A stretch of 64,000 nucleotides of DNA. Source: Roseibacillus persicicus (lineage in GTDB: Bacteria; Verrucomicrobiota; Verrucomicrobiia; Verrucomicrobiales; Akkermansiaceae). The notes under the pieces were generated by a model. The model was not told the DNA's origin. It searched no databases and was given only the letters and a program-made list of their open reading frames with translations. A program made the translations under genes and the position numbers. The stretch lies in NCBI RefSeq assembly GCF_014651675.1, contig NZ_BMXI01000001.1, forward strand, positions 499,968 through 563,967, written 5' to 3'. Positions 1 to 9,297 of this stretch are shown here, in pieces (the stretch's first letter is position 1; every line of letters starts with the position of its first letter).

Positions 1-1714
1 AGGCAGCTTCGAAACTTTCCGCATAGGGCAAAGACTCCGCCACCAGAGCCGCGGTCGTCGCTGCAGTAGCCGCCGACTCCACACTCTCATTCTGATTGGC
101 GGAGAGATCCCGAACCTTCACCGTGTATTCATAAGTCGTGGCGGGGTCCAAGCCGGTATCGGTATAGCTGGGGCTGACTTGCCATCCGCTGTCGTGGGAC
201 CCGTCCGCGACAGTCTTGTTAGAGAAATAATACTGAACCCCACCAGAGTCCGCCACCCACTCCGCCTCCATGCTCACCTCGCAAACAGCGCTTTCCTGTG
301 GAGGGCTGACCCACTCGAGGGGCTCGGCCGAAGGAGAGGCAAAGTCATAGGTCACCCAGATGCCCGGATGGTCCGACAAACCTGCCGCCACGGCCGCATA
401 GAACCCACTGTTGCTCTTGCTTTCCACCGAGGCCACATGGTCCAACCCGTTGCTCGTCAGAACCGGCGGATCGAGAACCTCGGTCACATCCAGATAGGCC
501 GCGCCATTGCGGAGATTGAAGTCCCCCAGCATCACCACATTGTCGTCCTCAGCCTCGGACCACTGCGTGATGTCGAGTCGGTCGAAGACGTAATCCTTGA
601 ACTTGCTCATCCCCGCCTTTTCCGAGGCATAGTCATCATCGCCGAAATTGTAGGTATTGTGAAAATTGAATATATTGATTTGTTCGCCCCCAACCTCAAT
701 CACCACGTGCTGCGCGAAACGGGACCACTCGTCACCCTGCGGATCGATCTGGATGAGCTGACTGTGCGTGTCCACAAAGGGATAGCGCGAAAAGATTACG
801 AGTGAAGACTCCAGCGCAGACTGATACCACGCGCGGTCGGTGGCCTCATAGATCGTTTGATAGGAGTAAGGGTAGTCCGCCGAAAAGACATCCTTCGCCG
901 CTTGATACTCATCGCTGGCCGAAGACCCTTCTCCCACTTCCTGCAGGCAAAGGACATCCTCCCCTTGCATGAAATCCTCGTAAAAATCGCCCAGATTGTC
1001 CGCCGGGGTTCCCTGGCCATTTGGGCCGTAGCCTCCGTGGATATTGTAAGTCAGCACCGCGATCTCATCGACGGTTCCAGTCACCGCCACATTGTCGAGA
1101 AAGAGGGCCTGCGTCGGATTCGACGCCGTATCCCCCTCCAGAAGAAACCGGGCCGTTTCCCCCACCCCCAGGCACCGGTCCGTGAGCGCGGTCAGGTCGA
1201 TCTCCACGTCCTCGTAATCTGCCGAAGCCGAAATGCCATTGTGCACCGCGCTTCGACTCCAAATCACGGTCCCGTTGGCATTGCTCAGGTCTCCCTGCTG
1301 ATAGGTCAGGGTCAAGTTCTGCGGCGAGTTTCCATTGATACTCGCAAAGTCGAAAAGAATGCGCTGCAAGCCAATCGCCCGCACACTGTTGTTGGTGACG
1401 GTGAAGGAGATGCCCGCACTATCGGTCCGCACGCTCATGGCACCATCGATCGCCGCACTCCCTACCGGAAAGCTCTCGCCAAAAGTCCCATCGTTGCATC
1501 CCTGCGCCGACACCCGCGCCCCGTCTCCACCCCAGAGCGATCCGCTCACTTTGAAATAGGACGCATCCGCCTTCTTGGCCGACCCCTGGTTTCGAAAGGC
1601 TCCATAGCTCCCCGAAAAATCGTGCCAGCCGGCCAGAATCATTTCTTCGGCCGAAGCACCGACGCTCGAAATGAGTAAGACAACAAAGGGAAATGATCGG
1701 AAAGGAGATATCAT
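1..1714 (-). CDS. Secreted endonuclease/exonuclease/phosphatase-family protein (3' end cut by window edge)
   Basis: The minus frame is open from an ATG at 1714 to the window edge (571 codons, no stop), so the C-terminus is missing. A signal peptide (about residues 1-23, ending near VGASAEE) is followed by about 190 residues of beta-rich sequence that may be a jelly-roll module. An endonuclease/exonuclease/phosphatase (EEP) domain comes next: it opens with AVLTYNIHGG and contains LCLQEVGEG (metal-binding Glu), VMLGDFNLRNG (GDFN) and GLSDHPGIW (SDH). These are the classical EEP motifs shared with DNase I-like nucleases and secreted phosphodiesterases. A fibronectin III-like segment follows (SYTDTGLDPATTYEYTVKV). 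The family cleaves phosphodiester bonds, and an exported member could scavenge phosphate from extracellular DNA (inference). The gene is divergent from the next one. Confidence 0.85.
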   Translation of the reverse strand, partial: MISPFRSFPFVVLLISSVGASAEEMILAGWHDFSGSYGAFRNQGSAKKADASYFKVSGSLWGGDGARVSAQGCNDGTFGESFPVGSAAIDGAMSVRTDSAGISFTVTNNSVRAIGLQRILFDFASINGNSPQNLTLTYQQGDLSNANGTVIWSRSAVHNGISASADYEDVEIDLTALTDRCLGVGETARFLLEGDTASNPTQALFLDNVAVTGTVDEIAVLTYNIHGGYGPNGQGTPADNLGDFYEDFMQGEDVLCLQEVGEGSSASDEYQAAKDVFSADYPYSYQTIYEATDRAWYQSALESSLVIFSRYPFVDTHSQLIQIDPQGDEWSRFAQHVVIEVGGEQINIFNFHNTYNFGDDDYASEKAGMSKFKDYVFDRLDITQWSEAEDDNVVMLGDFNLRNGAAYLDVTEVLDPPVLTSNGLDHVASVESKSNSGFYAAVAAGLSDHPGIWVTYDFASPSAEPLEWVSPPQESAVCEVSMEAEWVADSGGVQYYFSNKTVADGSHDSGWQVSPSYTDTGLDPATTYEYTVKVRDLSANQNESVESAATAATTAALVAESLPYAESFEAA

Positions 1715-1905
1715 GGGAGGTGGGTTAGTCTCGCGACGAAAGCACGCTAGGTCAGTTTCGTGAAAGACGCCACCAACTTTACAGAATCTCTTTCGAAGCA
1801 GGTCCCTTCTCGGGTGATGGGATCGCCGTGAAAAGGGCCTTCATCTCACCTCTTTCTCGATTGACTTCGCGAACCCTCATCTGAAAGATTCGCGAGGGAA
1901 CACCA

Positions 1906-2409
1906 ATGAAAAAGTTCATTTCTACACTCGCTGTTGGACTTCTTCTTACCGCCACTTCTTGGGGAGAAGAAGCTGCTGTCACTTCGAACATCGAAGCCAA
2001 GGTCAAAGCCGCCACCGTCATCGATGGTAAGGGTGGGATCTATGAATGGCTGGCCAAAGGAGCAGTCAAGGGGTCAAGCGAATGGAAGAGCATGGGCCAA
2101 GTACTCATGATGCCCAAGACCATGTTCATGGTCGAACTGAACCTCATCTACAGCAAAGACGGAGGAACTCCCTCCGCAGTCTTGGGTCCCAAGCTCGGGT
2201 CCGATCTGAAATTCACCGAAGTCGAGGCAGGCGAAGGCAAGACCATTCAGACCTTTGAAGTGAACGAAAGTCCGGCCGCGGTGCGGGTCTTCGACGACAA
2301 CAAGTATCTCTATCTCACCGTCACTCGCATTGGGAAGATGGAGAAAGATGCTGCTCGCAAAGAGTTGCTTGCCATCATTCAGGCCATTGACCTCGAGAGG
2401 GTCAAATAG
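1906..2409 (+). CDS. Small secreted protein of unknown function
   Basis: This is a 167-residue protein with a clear Sec signal peptide (MKKFISTLAVGLLLTATSWG, then EEAAV). The mature part is a single small mixed alpha/beta domain rich in Lys and Glu, with no Cys and no membrane segment. I do not recognise the family. A short purine stretch (gaggga) sits just upstream of the ATG, supporting this start. The gene is convergent with the next one, with a gap of only 12 bases, so the two share a transcription end. Likely periplasmic or secreted. Confidence 0.75.
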   Translation: MKKFISTLAVGLLLTATSWGEEAAVTSNIEAKVKAATVIDGKGGIYEWLAKGAVKGSSEWKSMGQVLMMPKTMFMVELNLIYSKDGGTPSAVLGPKLGSDLKFTEVEAGEGKTIQTFEVNESPAAVRVFDDNKYLYLTVTRIGKMEKDAARKELLAIIQAIDLERVK

Positions 2410-2421
2410 GCGGGATTCGCT

Positions 2422-3957
2422 CTAACGCTTGCGCGTCGCTTTCAAGCGCAGAAAAGCTCGCGGCGTCGCAAGCGCGCTTTCCCGCAGAGTCGTTACGAAG
2501 ACAGGCGGGCGACCTGATATCTGGAAGAGGTCGGTGTCCACTTCTACCACTGCCTCCCGCCAGAACGAGAGGTTCGTCGAGTATTGCACCTCCAAAGCAA
2601 TTTCTTTCTCGGCGGAGTAAAAGTAACTGTCGCTCGTGTTGACCCGAGCCAGATCGCCAGTGACCAGGCAGGAGAGGCTGGCCATCGAGGAGGCGGACAT
2701 TCCAAAGGTCAGCGCCTGCGGATTCGGGACATCGGGGTCGGTGCCCAAGACCTCCTCCAGAACGTAGGGCAAGCCATCTCCGTCGAGATCAGTGACATCT
2801 TTCGGACGGTAGCTGACGTATCCGTTGCGGATTTCACCCCCCGGCAGTTCGACCGCAATCGGACCCGCAAAATGAAGGTAGCCTCCCCGGTCGGTGGCGA
2901 AGCTGGTGAAATTCGCGATCGACAGATTCTCGCTCACTCCCCAGACATTGTCCGTCAAGGTCCGGTAACTCGAACTCGCATTACTGAGATTATCCCAAGC
3001 TGCGGTCAAAGTTCCAAGCTCATCAGGAGCGATGAACAACTTGCCGATATTGGCAGAACTCACGAGGGTCTGGAACTCCCATCCGGAAGGCGTCTTGCGA
3101 GCACTCCGGAGCTTTCCCGAATCCCGGTCAGCATAGACAATCACCGTCTCGTTCGTCACTGCAATCGCATGGTGATCCGCAACTGCCTCTCCCGACAAAG
3201 CCGACACTGCACTATCGACAATTTCCCAAGGAGAAGCGATGGCCAGATTGTTGAACTCGAACCGGCGGTAGATCAATTGCGATAGATACCCTCCCCCATC
3301 AGCCGCCTCGCGGGTTGACGCGGCGAGATGAATCGTCTGGTCCTGCTCCACGAACGCGCTGAGGGCGGAGAACTCCTGAGAGGATGACCCCACCGTCGCG
3401 CCGAAGCGCCCCATCTCCGCATACTCATAGGCGCCCGGGCTCAGACGTCCGATGATCACCTGGCTCGCATCACAGGTCGCCAGCAGCACGCTCCCGTCTT
3501 CCATGGGAGCAACCACCGCACCGGGTGTGGAGGTGGTGGGGAGAATCAAGCGTCCCTCTGTCGGGTTCGGGCCATTCAAGTGATAGAGCACGCAGCCCCG
3601 CGAGCTGTCCCCAATGAGATAGGTTATGAGCAAAACATCACCGCTGGCAGTGGTCGTCATCGCTTGCAAGCGTTGGGTCGTGCCACCTGCCGGGAGGTCC
3701 AAGAGCCGGGTGAGATTTCCTCTTTCCTGCTCATAGACGAGATACACCTCCGGGCCAGTGAGAGTTCCCGTGAGGGAGACAAAGTGATGATCCCCTTGGG
3801 CATCTACCGCCAGGAGATTGTCCCGCACAACGTTCTCCCCCGGCGACGGGTAAAAGGCATTGATCCCGAGCGAGCGCACAAAGGGCGCGCCCTCGAGCAA
3901 GCTCACGAAGAAGAAAAGAACTACCAGCGAGAGAGGAGTGCGGGATCGATGATTCAT
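2422..3957 (-). CDS. Secreted protein with thrombospondin-3-like calcium motif and Verrucomicrobial C-terminal domain
   Basis: I chose the ATG at 3957 because it begins a good signal peptide (MNHRSRTPLSLVVLFFFVSL, then LEGAP); the frame stays open 48 codons further upstream without a better start. The protein has 511 residues. The body is beta-rich with repeating short strands and could be a beta-propeller; I cannot assign a named family. Near residue 390 is DLDGDGLPYVLEEVLGTDPD, the Asp-rich calcium-binding type that often links domains in exported proteins of this phylum. The last 90 residues contain LEVQYSTNLSFW and end with RAFLRLKATRKR, resembling the C-terminal domain of several other exported proteins in this window. 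No enzyme motif was seen. Confidence 0.7.
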   Translation of the reverse strand: MNHRSRTPLSLVVLFFFVSLLEGAPFVRSLGINAFYPSPGENVVRDNLLAVDAQGDHHFVSLTGTLTGPEVYLVYEQERGNLTRLLDLPAGGTTQRLQAMTTTASGDVLLITYLIGDSSRGCVLYHLNGPNPTEGRLILPTTSTPGAVVAPMEDGSVLLATCDASQVIIGRLSPGAYEYAEMGRFGATVGSSSQEFSALSAFVEQDQTIHLAASTREAADGGGYLSQLIYRRFEFNNLAIASPWEIVDSAVSALSGEAVADHHAIAVTNETVIVYADRDSGKLRSARKTPSGWEFQTLVSSANIGKLFIAPDELGTLTAAWDNLSNASSSYRTLTDNVWGVSENLSIANFTSFATDRGGYLHFAGPIAVELPGGEIRNGYVSYRPKDVTDLDGDGLPYVLEEVLGTDPDVPNPQALTFGMSASSMASLSCLVTGDLARVNTSDSYFYSAEKEIALEVQYSTNLSFWREAVVEVDTDLFQISGRPPVFVTTLRESALATPRAFLRLKATRKR

Positions 3958-4143
3958 GGGACAAGTGGGAGCAGCAGACTTTTCGCGGGAAGACCATTTG
4001 CCCGGGCACCCTCCGAGAAAGCGCGCCCTGACCCTGCCCGACTCTTCCAACCGCAGCTTCGGCGAAAGATTGTTACGATAGTTGCTCCTTTTCACCAGCA
4101 CGGAATGGACAAGCTCTTCGCCTGCCCTCCGCCCTCACCCAAT

Positions 4144-5145
4144 CTATTCCTCCAAGACCTTCTCGAACACTTCGTCAAAGGCCGGGTAGTCCTCGAACTG
4201 AGGCATGTGACCGAGGCCCTCCAGCTCGTAGAGTTTTGAGCCTTTGATGAGCGATTGGGTGTGCTTGCCCAACTCTTTGTAGTCCCCCAAGGTTCGCGTC
4301 ACCCCCTCTTTTTTCCATCCCCGTCCAGGTCCGGTGGTGTCGCGAGTCCCGATGATGAGAAAGGTCGGGTTCTCGATGAGCGGGAACTTTTCCACAATGC
4401 TCTCTGAGAAAATCGGTCCATAGGTCAGGGCGTTGTTCCAAGCCACAATCTCCCATTCTTCGCCTGCCAACTGTCCCTTCAACGGAGTGAGCAACTCCTC
4501 ATAAGCCTCCGCCCACTTGCCGTCGTAATAGTTCTTCTGCTGATAAGCCCTCGCGCCATCGACAGTCTTGGCCAACTCGTTCTGATAGAAAAACTCGATG
4601 TCCTTGAAGTCGACATACTTCCCGTAGGACTCCAGTCCGATGGGATTGATGAGAATCAACTTCTTCACCAACGCGGGATAATCGGCGGCGAAGGTGGTGG
4701 CCACCATTCCGCCCATGGAATGACCGACCAGGTCGAACTCTTTGAGCTCCAGACTCTCTAACAGACTCTTGGTGTTCAGGGCCAACTGGCGCAGACTGTA
4801 TTGATAGGACCGGGGCTTGGAGGATTTGCCGAAGCCGATTTGGTCGGGAATGATCACCCGGTAGCCTCGCTTCACCAAATCCTTCGCTACCCGCTCCCAA
4901 TAATAGCCCGAGAAATTCTTGCCGTGCAGAAGCACAATCGCTTTATCGGAACCCTGGTCCCCCACGTCCATATAGCGCATCTCCAGCTTCTGATTCTGCG
5001 ACGCCAACTGGAAAGTGCTCACCTCGAAGGGATACTCGAATCCCGTCAGCTCCTTGTCGTATTGCACTTCAGGTGATTTGGGGTCCGCGAGAGAGGCTCC
5101 CCCCAAAGCAAATATCAACGAAACGACGGCTAGGTAATTCTTCAT
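4144..5145 (-). CDS. Exported alpha/beta hydrolase
   Basis: This is a 333-residue alpha/beta hydrolase-fold enzyme. The start at 5145 gives a signal peptide (MKNYLAVVSLIFALGGASLA). Fold landmarks are in order: the oxyanion-hole strand IVLLHGKNFSG, the nucleophile elbow GHSMGG (Ser nucleophile), the acid loop IIGTRDTTG (Asp), and the final GLGHMPQ (His). Length and motif order match small-molecule esterases or C-C hydrolases of the AB hydrolase-1 family (PF00561-like). The substrate cannot be told from sequence. The gene is divergent from the FAD-dependent oxidoreductase 126 bases away, so the two may share a promoter region. Confidence 0.88.
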   Translation of the reverse strand: MKNYLAVVSLIFALGGASLADPKSPEVQYDKELTGFEYPFEVSTFQLASQNQKLEMRYMDVGDQGSDKAIVLLHGKNFSGYYWERVAKDLVKRGYRVIIPDQIGFGKSSKPRSYQYSLRQLALNTKSLLESLELKEFDLVGHSMGGMVATTFAADYPALVKKLILINPIGLESYGKYVDFKDIEFFYQNELAKTVDGARAYQQKNYYDGKWAEAYEELLTPLKGQLAGEEWEIVAWNNALTYGPIFSESIVEKFPLIENPTFLIIGTRDTTGPGRGWKKEGVTRTLGDYKELGKHTQSLIKGSKLYELEGLGHMPQFEDYPAFDEVFEKVLEE

Positions 5146-5271
5146 GCTTTGGACTGGAGCAATCAGAATGCCTTTTATTCCCAGCAATTTCGAAATCGCT
5201 CCTCGCCCTTGGACCTCGACCGGAAATCTTGCTGTAAAAAAACTCCAGCCTTCGTCGTTGATACCCTTTAC

Positions 5272-7326
5272 ATGCCATTCAAACCCATTGCCTCGCTTCT
5301 CTTCCTATTCGGGGGTCCTACCCTCGCAGAAACTCATCAAGCCGACCTCATCGTCTATGGCGGCACCTCCACCGCCGTAATGGCCAGCGTGCAAGCCAGC
5401 CAGATGGGCAAGAGCGTTATCATGGTCAGCCCCGACAAGCACCTTGGGGGCTTGAGTAGTGGCGGACTCGGCTGGACCGACAACGGCCACGCCGCGGGTA
5501 TTGGCGGGCTCTCCCGCGAGTTCTATCAGCGCATCAAGGCCTACTACGACAATCCCGAAGCCTGGCGCCAGCAGACCCAGCAAGAATTCCGTGCCATCCC
5601 CCGCAGCCAGAGCCGTAATCGCCCCGGTGACGATGCCATGTGGATCTTCGAGCCCCATGTTGCGGAAAAGACCTTCGACCAATATGTCACCGAAAACAAA
5701 GTCACCGTCGTGCGCGATGCCTGGCTCGACCGCGAAAATGGGGTGGAGAAAGACGGCCCCCGCATTGTCTCCATCACCACCTTGGATGGGGAGAAGTATG
5801 TCGGCGAGGTGTTCATCGATGCCACCTACGAGGGCGACCTCATGGCCGCCGCAGGAGTCAGCTATCATGTGGGGCGGGAGGCCAATAGTGTCTACAACGA
5901 AACCATCAACGGAGTGCAGAAAGGCCGGCGTGATCATCCCCACCACTTCGACATCACGGGACTGAAAATTTCCCCCTACAAGGTGCCGGGCGATCCCGAG
6001 AGCGGACTTCTCCCCCGCATCAGCGCGGAGGATCCCGGCGAAGACGGGTCCGGCGACCACCGCATCCAAGCCTACTGCTTCCGCGCATGCCTCACCAACG
6101 ATCCCGACAACCGCATCCCTTTCCCCAAGCCCGAGAACTACGATCCCGAACAATACGAAGTTCTCCTGCGCGTCCTCCAAGCGGGCTGGCCCGAGTTCTT
6201 CCGCAAATTCGATCCCGCTCCGAACAAGAAGACGGACCAAAATAACCACGGACCATTCAGCACCGACAACATTGGCAAGAACTACGACTACCCCGAAGCC
6301 AGCTACGAGCGCCGTCGCGAAATCATCAAGGAGCACGAGGACTACCAGAAGGGCCTCATGTACTTCGTCGCCAACGATCCCCGCGTCCCCAAGGATGTAC
6401 AGGATGAGCTCAAGCAATGGGGACTGCCCAAGGATGAATTCGTCGACAACGGTCACTGGTCGCACCAACTCTACATTCGCGAAGCCCGCCGCATGATTGG
6501 CGAACACGTCGTCACCGAGCACGACGTCAACGGGCTGACCGACATCACCGACAGCATTGGCATGGGCGTCTACACCATGGACTCCCACAACACCCAGCGC
6601 TACATCACCCCCGAAGGTTACCTCGAAAACGAGGGCAACGTGGGCTCCCACATCCGCAAGCCCTACCCCATCGCCTTCGGTTCCATTCTGCCCAAGAAAG
6701 AAGAGTGCACCAACCTTCTCGTGCCCGGAGCGATCTCTTCGTCGCACATCGCCTTCGGTTCCCTTCGCATGGAACCGACCTTCATGATCCTTGGCCAAAG
6801 CGCTGGCACCGCAGCCTCCTTTGCCATCGAGCAAGACATCCCGGTGCAAGAAGTTGATTACGAAAAGGACCTGCGTCCCCGCCTCCTCGCCGACAAGCAG
6901 CGTCTGGAATCAGGCCGCAAACTCAAGGGGCTCATCTTCGACGACAAAGTCGCCGAGTTGACCGGCGAGTGGGTCCCCAGCAGCAAAGTAGGCGCCAAAG
7001 TCGGCTCCAGCTATCTCCACGACAAGGGTGCCCGTGACGGCAAAAGCAGCGCCGTCTATCAGGTCACCGTCCCCGCCGCCGGAAAGTATGAGGTCCAGGT
7101 CAGCTACTCCGCCTCCAGCAACCGCGCGTCCAAAGTGCCGGTCACCATCTCTCACGCCGCCGGTCTGTCCGAAGTCTTCGTCAATCAGCAAAAAACTGGC
7201 GAGATTGAAGGGCTCTTTACCACGGTCGGCCAGTATTCTTTTGAGAAGTCGGGGACCGTTTCCATCACCAATCAAGGAGTCGATGGTCACGTTGTCATCG
7301 ACGCGGTGCGACTCCTGAAAAAATAG
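5272..7326 (+). CDS. Secreted FAD-dependent oxidoreductase with golvesin/xanthan-lyase-like C-terminal domain
   Basis: The 684-residue product starts at the ATG at 5272, which opens a signal peptide (MPFKPIASLLFLFGGPTLAE). The N-terminal dinucleotide-binding fold reads DLIVYGGTSTAVMAS...GGLSSGGLGWTD, the pattern of the PF12831 FAD-dependent oxidoreductase family that is abundant in Planctomycetes and Verrucomicrobia. The second FAD-contacting segment near the end of the catalytic part reads LVPGAISSSHIAFGSLRMEP...GQSAGTAAS. The last 125 residues (from about LTGEWVPSSKVG to HVVIDAVRLLKK) look like the golvesin/xanthan-lyase-type C-terminal carbohydrate-associated domain. The role is probably oxidation of an extracytoplasmic sugar-type substrate (inference). 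An inverted repeat follows the stop codon. Confidence 0.87.
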   Translation: MPFKPIASLLFLFGGPTLAETHQADLIVYGGTSTAVMASVQASQMGKSVIMVSPDKHLGGLSSGGLGWTDNGHAAGIGGLSREFYQRIKAYYDNPEAWRQQTQQEFRAIPRSQSRNRPGDDAMWIFEPHVAEKTFDQYVTENKVTVVRDAWLDRENGVEKDGPRIVSITTLDGEKYVGEVFIDATYEGDLMAAAGVSYHVGREANSVYNETINGVQKGRRDHPHHFDITGLKISPYKVPGDPESGLLPRISAEDPGEDGSGDHRIQAYCFRACLTNDPDNRIPFPKPENYDPEQYEVLLRVLQAGWPEFFRKFDPAPNKKTDQNNHGPFSTDNIGKNYDYPEASYERRREIIKEHEDYQKGLMYFVANDPRVPKDVQDELKQWGLPKDEFVDNGHWSHQLYIREARRMIGEHVVTEHDVNGLTDITDSIGMGVYTMDSHNTQRYITPEGYLENEGNVGSHIRKPYPIAFGSILPKKEECTNLLVPGAISSSHIAFGSLRMEPTFMILGQSAGTAASFAIEQDIPVQEVDYEKDLRPRLLADKQRLESGRKLKGLIFDDKVAELTGEWVPSSKVGAKVGSSYLHDKGARDGKSSAVYQVTVPAAGKYEVQVSYSASSNRASKVPVTISHAAGLSEVFVNQQKTGEIEGLFTTVGQYSFEKSGTVSITNQGVDGHVVIDAVRLLKK

Positions 7327-7406
7327 AGTCCTTCCCTAGTTGGCTACGCTCAATTCAGCAACGAACCGACGCAGAACAAGCCCCCCGATCGGGGCGTAAA
7401 GGACTC
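7326..7406 (+). other. Inverted repeat enclosing a GC-rich hairpin after the oxidoreductase gene
   Basis: The 8-base arms GAGTCCTT (7326-7333) and AAGGACTC (7399-7406) are perfectly complementary, and the self-complementary CCCCGATCGGGG lies inside them near 7383-7394. The first arm begins at the last base of the stop codon. There is no T-run, so this is not a textbook intrinsic terminator. It could be a 3' processing or stability structure, or a small structured RNA. Confidence 0.45.
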
Positions 7407-7453
7407 GTTCCCTTCCTCCCACCTCTGGCATCTCTTCTGCTCACGAAGAGGTT

Positions 7454-8299
7454 ATGACCTTGCCATCATTCTTTTCCTTTTCAGCAACGTCCTTTCTTCT
7501 TGTTTCCTCCCTTACTGCGGTCGAGGACGTCCCGCAAAGCCTGGATTTCGCCAAATCCAACGAAGACTCTCTCTACAATGGGGTCGGCCTGGAGTTTCTA
7601 GCAGACTCACAGTTTTTCACCGCCTCTTTTGAGCCATTCGACGCCTCGCTGGGAACTCTGGTTTCTATCACCGTCCGTTGCGAAATCAACGGTCTATTCG
7701 ACGGTGCCGTGGCTGACGGATCTGATTTTGCGGCAGCCTACGGCTCCCTGGGAGGTTCATTCGCCATGAGCGGTCTCACTTTCGATGGCACCGGAGGCAA
7801 CCAAGGTGTAGAAGCCGAATCCGGAGAGACCCTCACTGGAAACTTTGGCATCTCACCCTACCAACGCACCCTCCAGGTCGCTGATGCCGGGGTCACCTAT
7901 CATCCCGGACTCATCGACCTCTTCCTTGGCGAAGAAGCATTTGACTTCACCTACAACAGCCCCGTGATGATCGATTTCGACAGCGTGCAAGACCTGCAGG
8001 CCAGCTTCAATGCGACCCTGTCGATCACCTACAGTTACGAGCCTGCCGAACCGGGTTCTTCCCCACTGTCCATCGTCCAGCTCGTGCGCAACAGCGCCGA
8101 GGGTGAGGTCATGATTGAATGGAATTCCTCCCCGGACGAAAGCTACCGGGTCCTGGCGGCCGAGCGTCCCGAACCTAACCTCTTCGAAGTCGTCGCGACC
8201 TCGGTTTCTGGAGAGAGCGGTCAAACAACCCGCTTCACCGAAAGCGTTCCTGCCACCGTGGCAAAGCGCTTCTACCGGGTGGAAACGGTCACGGAATAG
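7454..8299 (+). CDS. Secreted protein, choice-of-anchor E-like, with FYRV-type C-terminal domain
   Basis: The 281-residue protein has a signal peptide (MTLPSFFSFSATSFLLVSSL). The central part includes ASFEPFDASLGTLVSITV, which resembles the strand pattern of choice-of-anchor E modules found in PEP-CTERM-type exported proteins, but no PEP-CTERM tail is present. The last 75 residues read VMIEWNSSPDESYRVL...KRFYRVETVTE and match the recurrent C-terminal domain of this organism's exported proteins. No catalytic motif is visible, so it is probably a structural or binding protein of the cell surface (inference). Confidence 0.68.
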   Translation: MTLPSFFSFSATSFLLVSSLTAVEDVPQSLDFAKSNEDSLYNGVGLEFLADSQFFTASFEPFDASLGTLVSITVRCEINGLFDGAVADGSDFAAAYGSLGGSFAMSGLTFDGTGGNQGVEAESGETLTGNFGISPYQRTLQVADAGVTYHPGLIDLFLGEEAFDFTYNSPVMIDFDSVQDLQASFNATLSITYSYEPAEPGSSPLSIVQLVRNSAEGEVMIEWNSSPDESYRVLAAERPEPNLFEVVATSVSGESGQTTRFTESVPATVAKRFYRVETVTE

Positions 8300-8352
8300 G
8301 TGGGACCGAATCCACATTCCCAACGGCTTCATGGGCAGCCGACAGTGAAATC

Positions 8353-9294
8353 CTACGCCAGCACGGGCTTGCGATAGCAAGCCTTAATGACTGCCAACAG
8401 GAGCAACTCGACAACGATTTGAATCGCCCGCCACAGAATCGCGGCCGTTGCCACCTCCGCTCCGATGCCCAGCGGAGCAAAAACGAGATAGAGAACCCCC
8501 TCGCGCACCCCCATGCCTCCGGGAGCCCCGAAGGCCAGAAAACCAACGATCCAAGCCAAACCGTAACTACCCGCTGCATCCAAAAGACTAGGGAGAGGGT
8601 CTACTCCAATAGCCTGGAGGCAAAGTAGAAAACCGACTCCGTAGAAAAGCGACAGAGTCAAATACTCGCAATAAGCACGCAGCGTGATTCGCCATTGCAT
8701 TAAGCCGCGCAAAATCTCTCGCGATGCATTATAGATCCTGGTGCGCAGCTTGAAGAGGTCCAGGAAAAGAACAATTCCAGCCGCAAGAATTCCCAATCCC
8801 ACCACCAGGAAAAAACCGGTGGGCGGAATCTGAAAGCGCTCCAAGTAGACCAAGCCGGCCGCTCGCAATTGCGGCGACAAGAGAGTTCCGACCAATCCCA
8901 AACTGGCCCAAGCGGCCACCGTGAGAGCGAGTTCAACCGCCAGGCTCAGCGCGGCTGGCCCTTTGGCTGCACCCACTTGTTTGGCCTCCACCACACGGGA
9001 CGCGTATCCCCAGACTCCACCCGGTAGCCAGCGCATGGACTCGCATTCAATCCACAGCCGGGCTGCCCGCCAGCGACTGACCTCGATGCCAACCAGGCGG
9101 AGAATCACTCCCCAAACGGAAGCATTGAGAAAGAGGTAGACCGCCGCCAAAAGCCCAGCCCCTAACAACATGAGATGATTCGCGGACGCCAGTGCCTCCC
9201 CCAATTGCTCACGCAAAGCCCACAGCCCCCAAGCCATGAAGGCCAGGACCGCGACGAAACAGAAAGGCTTGAGCCGCTTGAGAATAGCTTTCAT
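8353..9294 (-). CDS. Flippase-like membrane protein (UPF0104 / LPG-synthase transmembrane family)
   Basis: The 313-residue protein has about eight predicted membrane helices and no large soluble domain. The conserved GAPGGMGVREG motif near residue 255 is the hallmark of the UPF0104/lysylphosphatidylglycerol-synthase transmembrane family, whose stand-alone members are thought to move lipid-linked substrates or accompany glycolipid synthesis. It is the last gene of a minus-strand operon: only 3 bases separate it from the glycosyltransferase upstream, which indicates cotranscription. A role in exporting or flipping the glycolipid made by the two glycosyltransferases is an inference from this context. 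Confidence 0.85.
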   Translation of the reverse strand: MKAILKRLKPFCFVAVLAFMAWGLWALREQLGEALASANHLMLLGAGLLAAVYLFLNASVWGVILRLVGIEVSRWRAARLWIECESMRWLPGGVWGYASRVVEAKQVGAAKGPAALSLAVELALTVAAWASLGLVGTLLSPQLRAAGLVYLERFQIPPTGFFLVVGLGILAAGIVLFLDLFKLRTRIYNASREILRGLMQWRITLRAYCEYLTLSLFYGVGFLLCLQAIGVDPLPSLLDAAGSYGLAWIVGFLAFGAPGGMGVREGVLYLVFAPLGIGAEVATAAILWRAIQIVVELLLLAVIKACYRKPVLA

Positions 9295-9297
9295 CGC

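Noticed and set aside
5305-6849. 514-codon open frame on the minus strand
   Set aside because: It is fully antisense to the FAD oxidoreductase, has no ribosome-binding site, and its composition follows from the GC-rich codon bias of the gene on the other strand.
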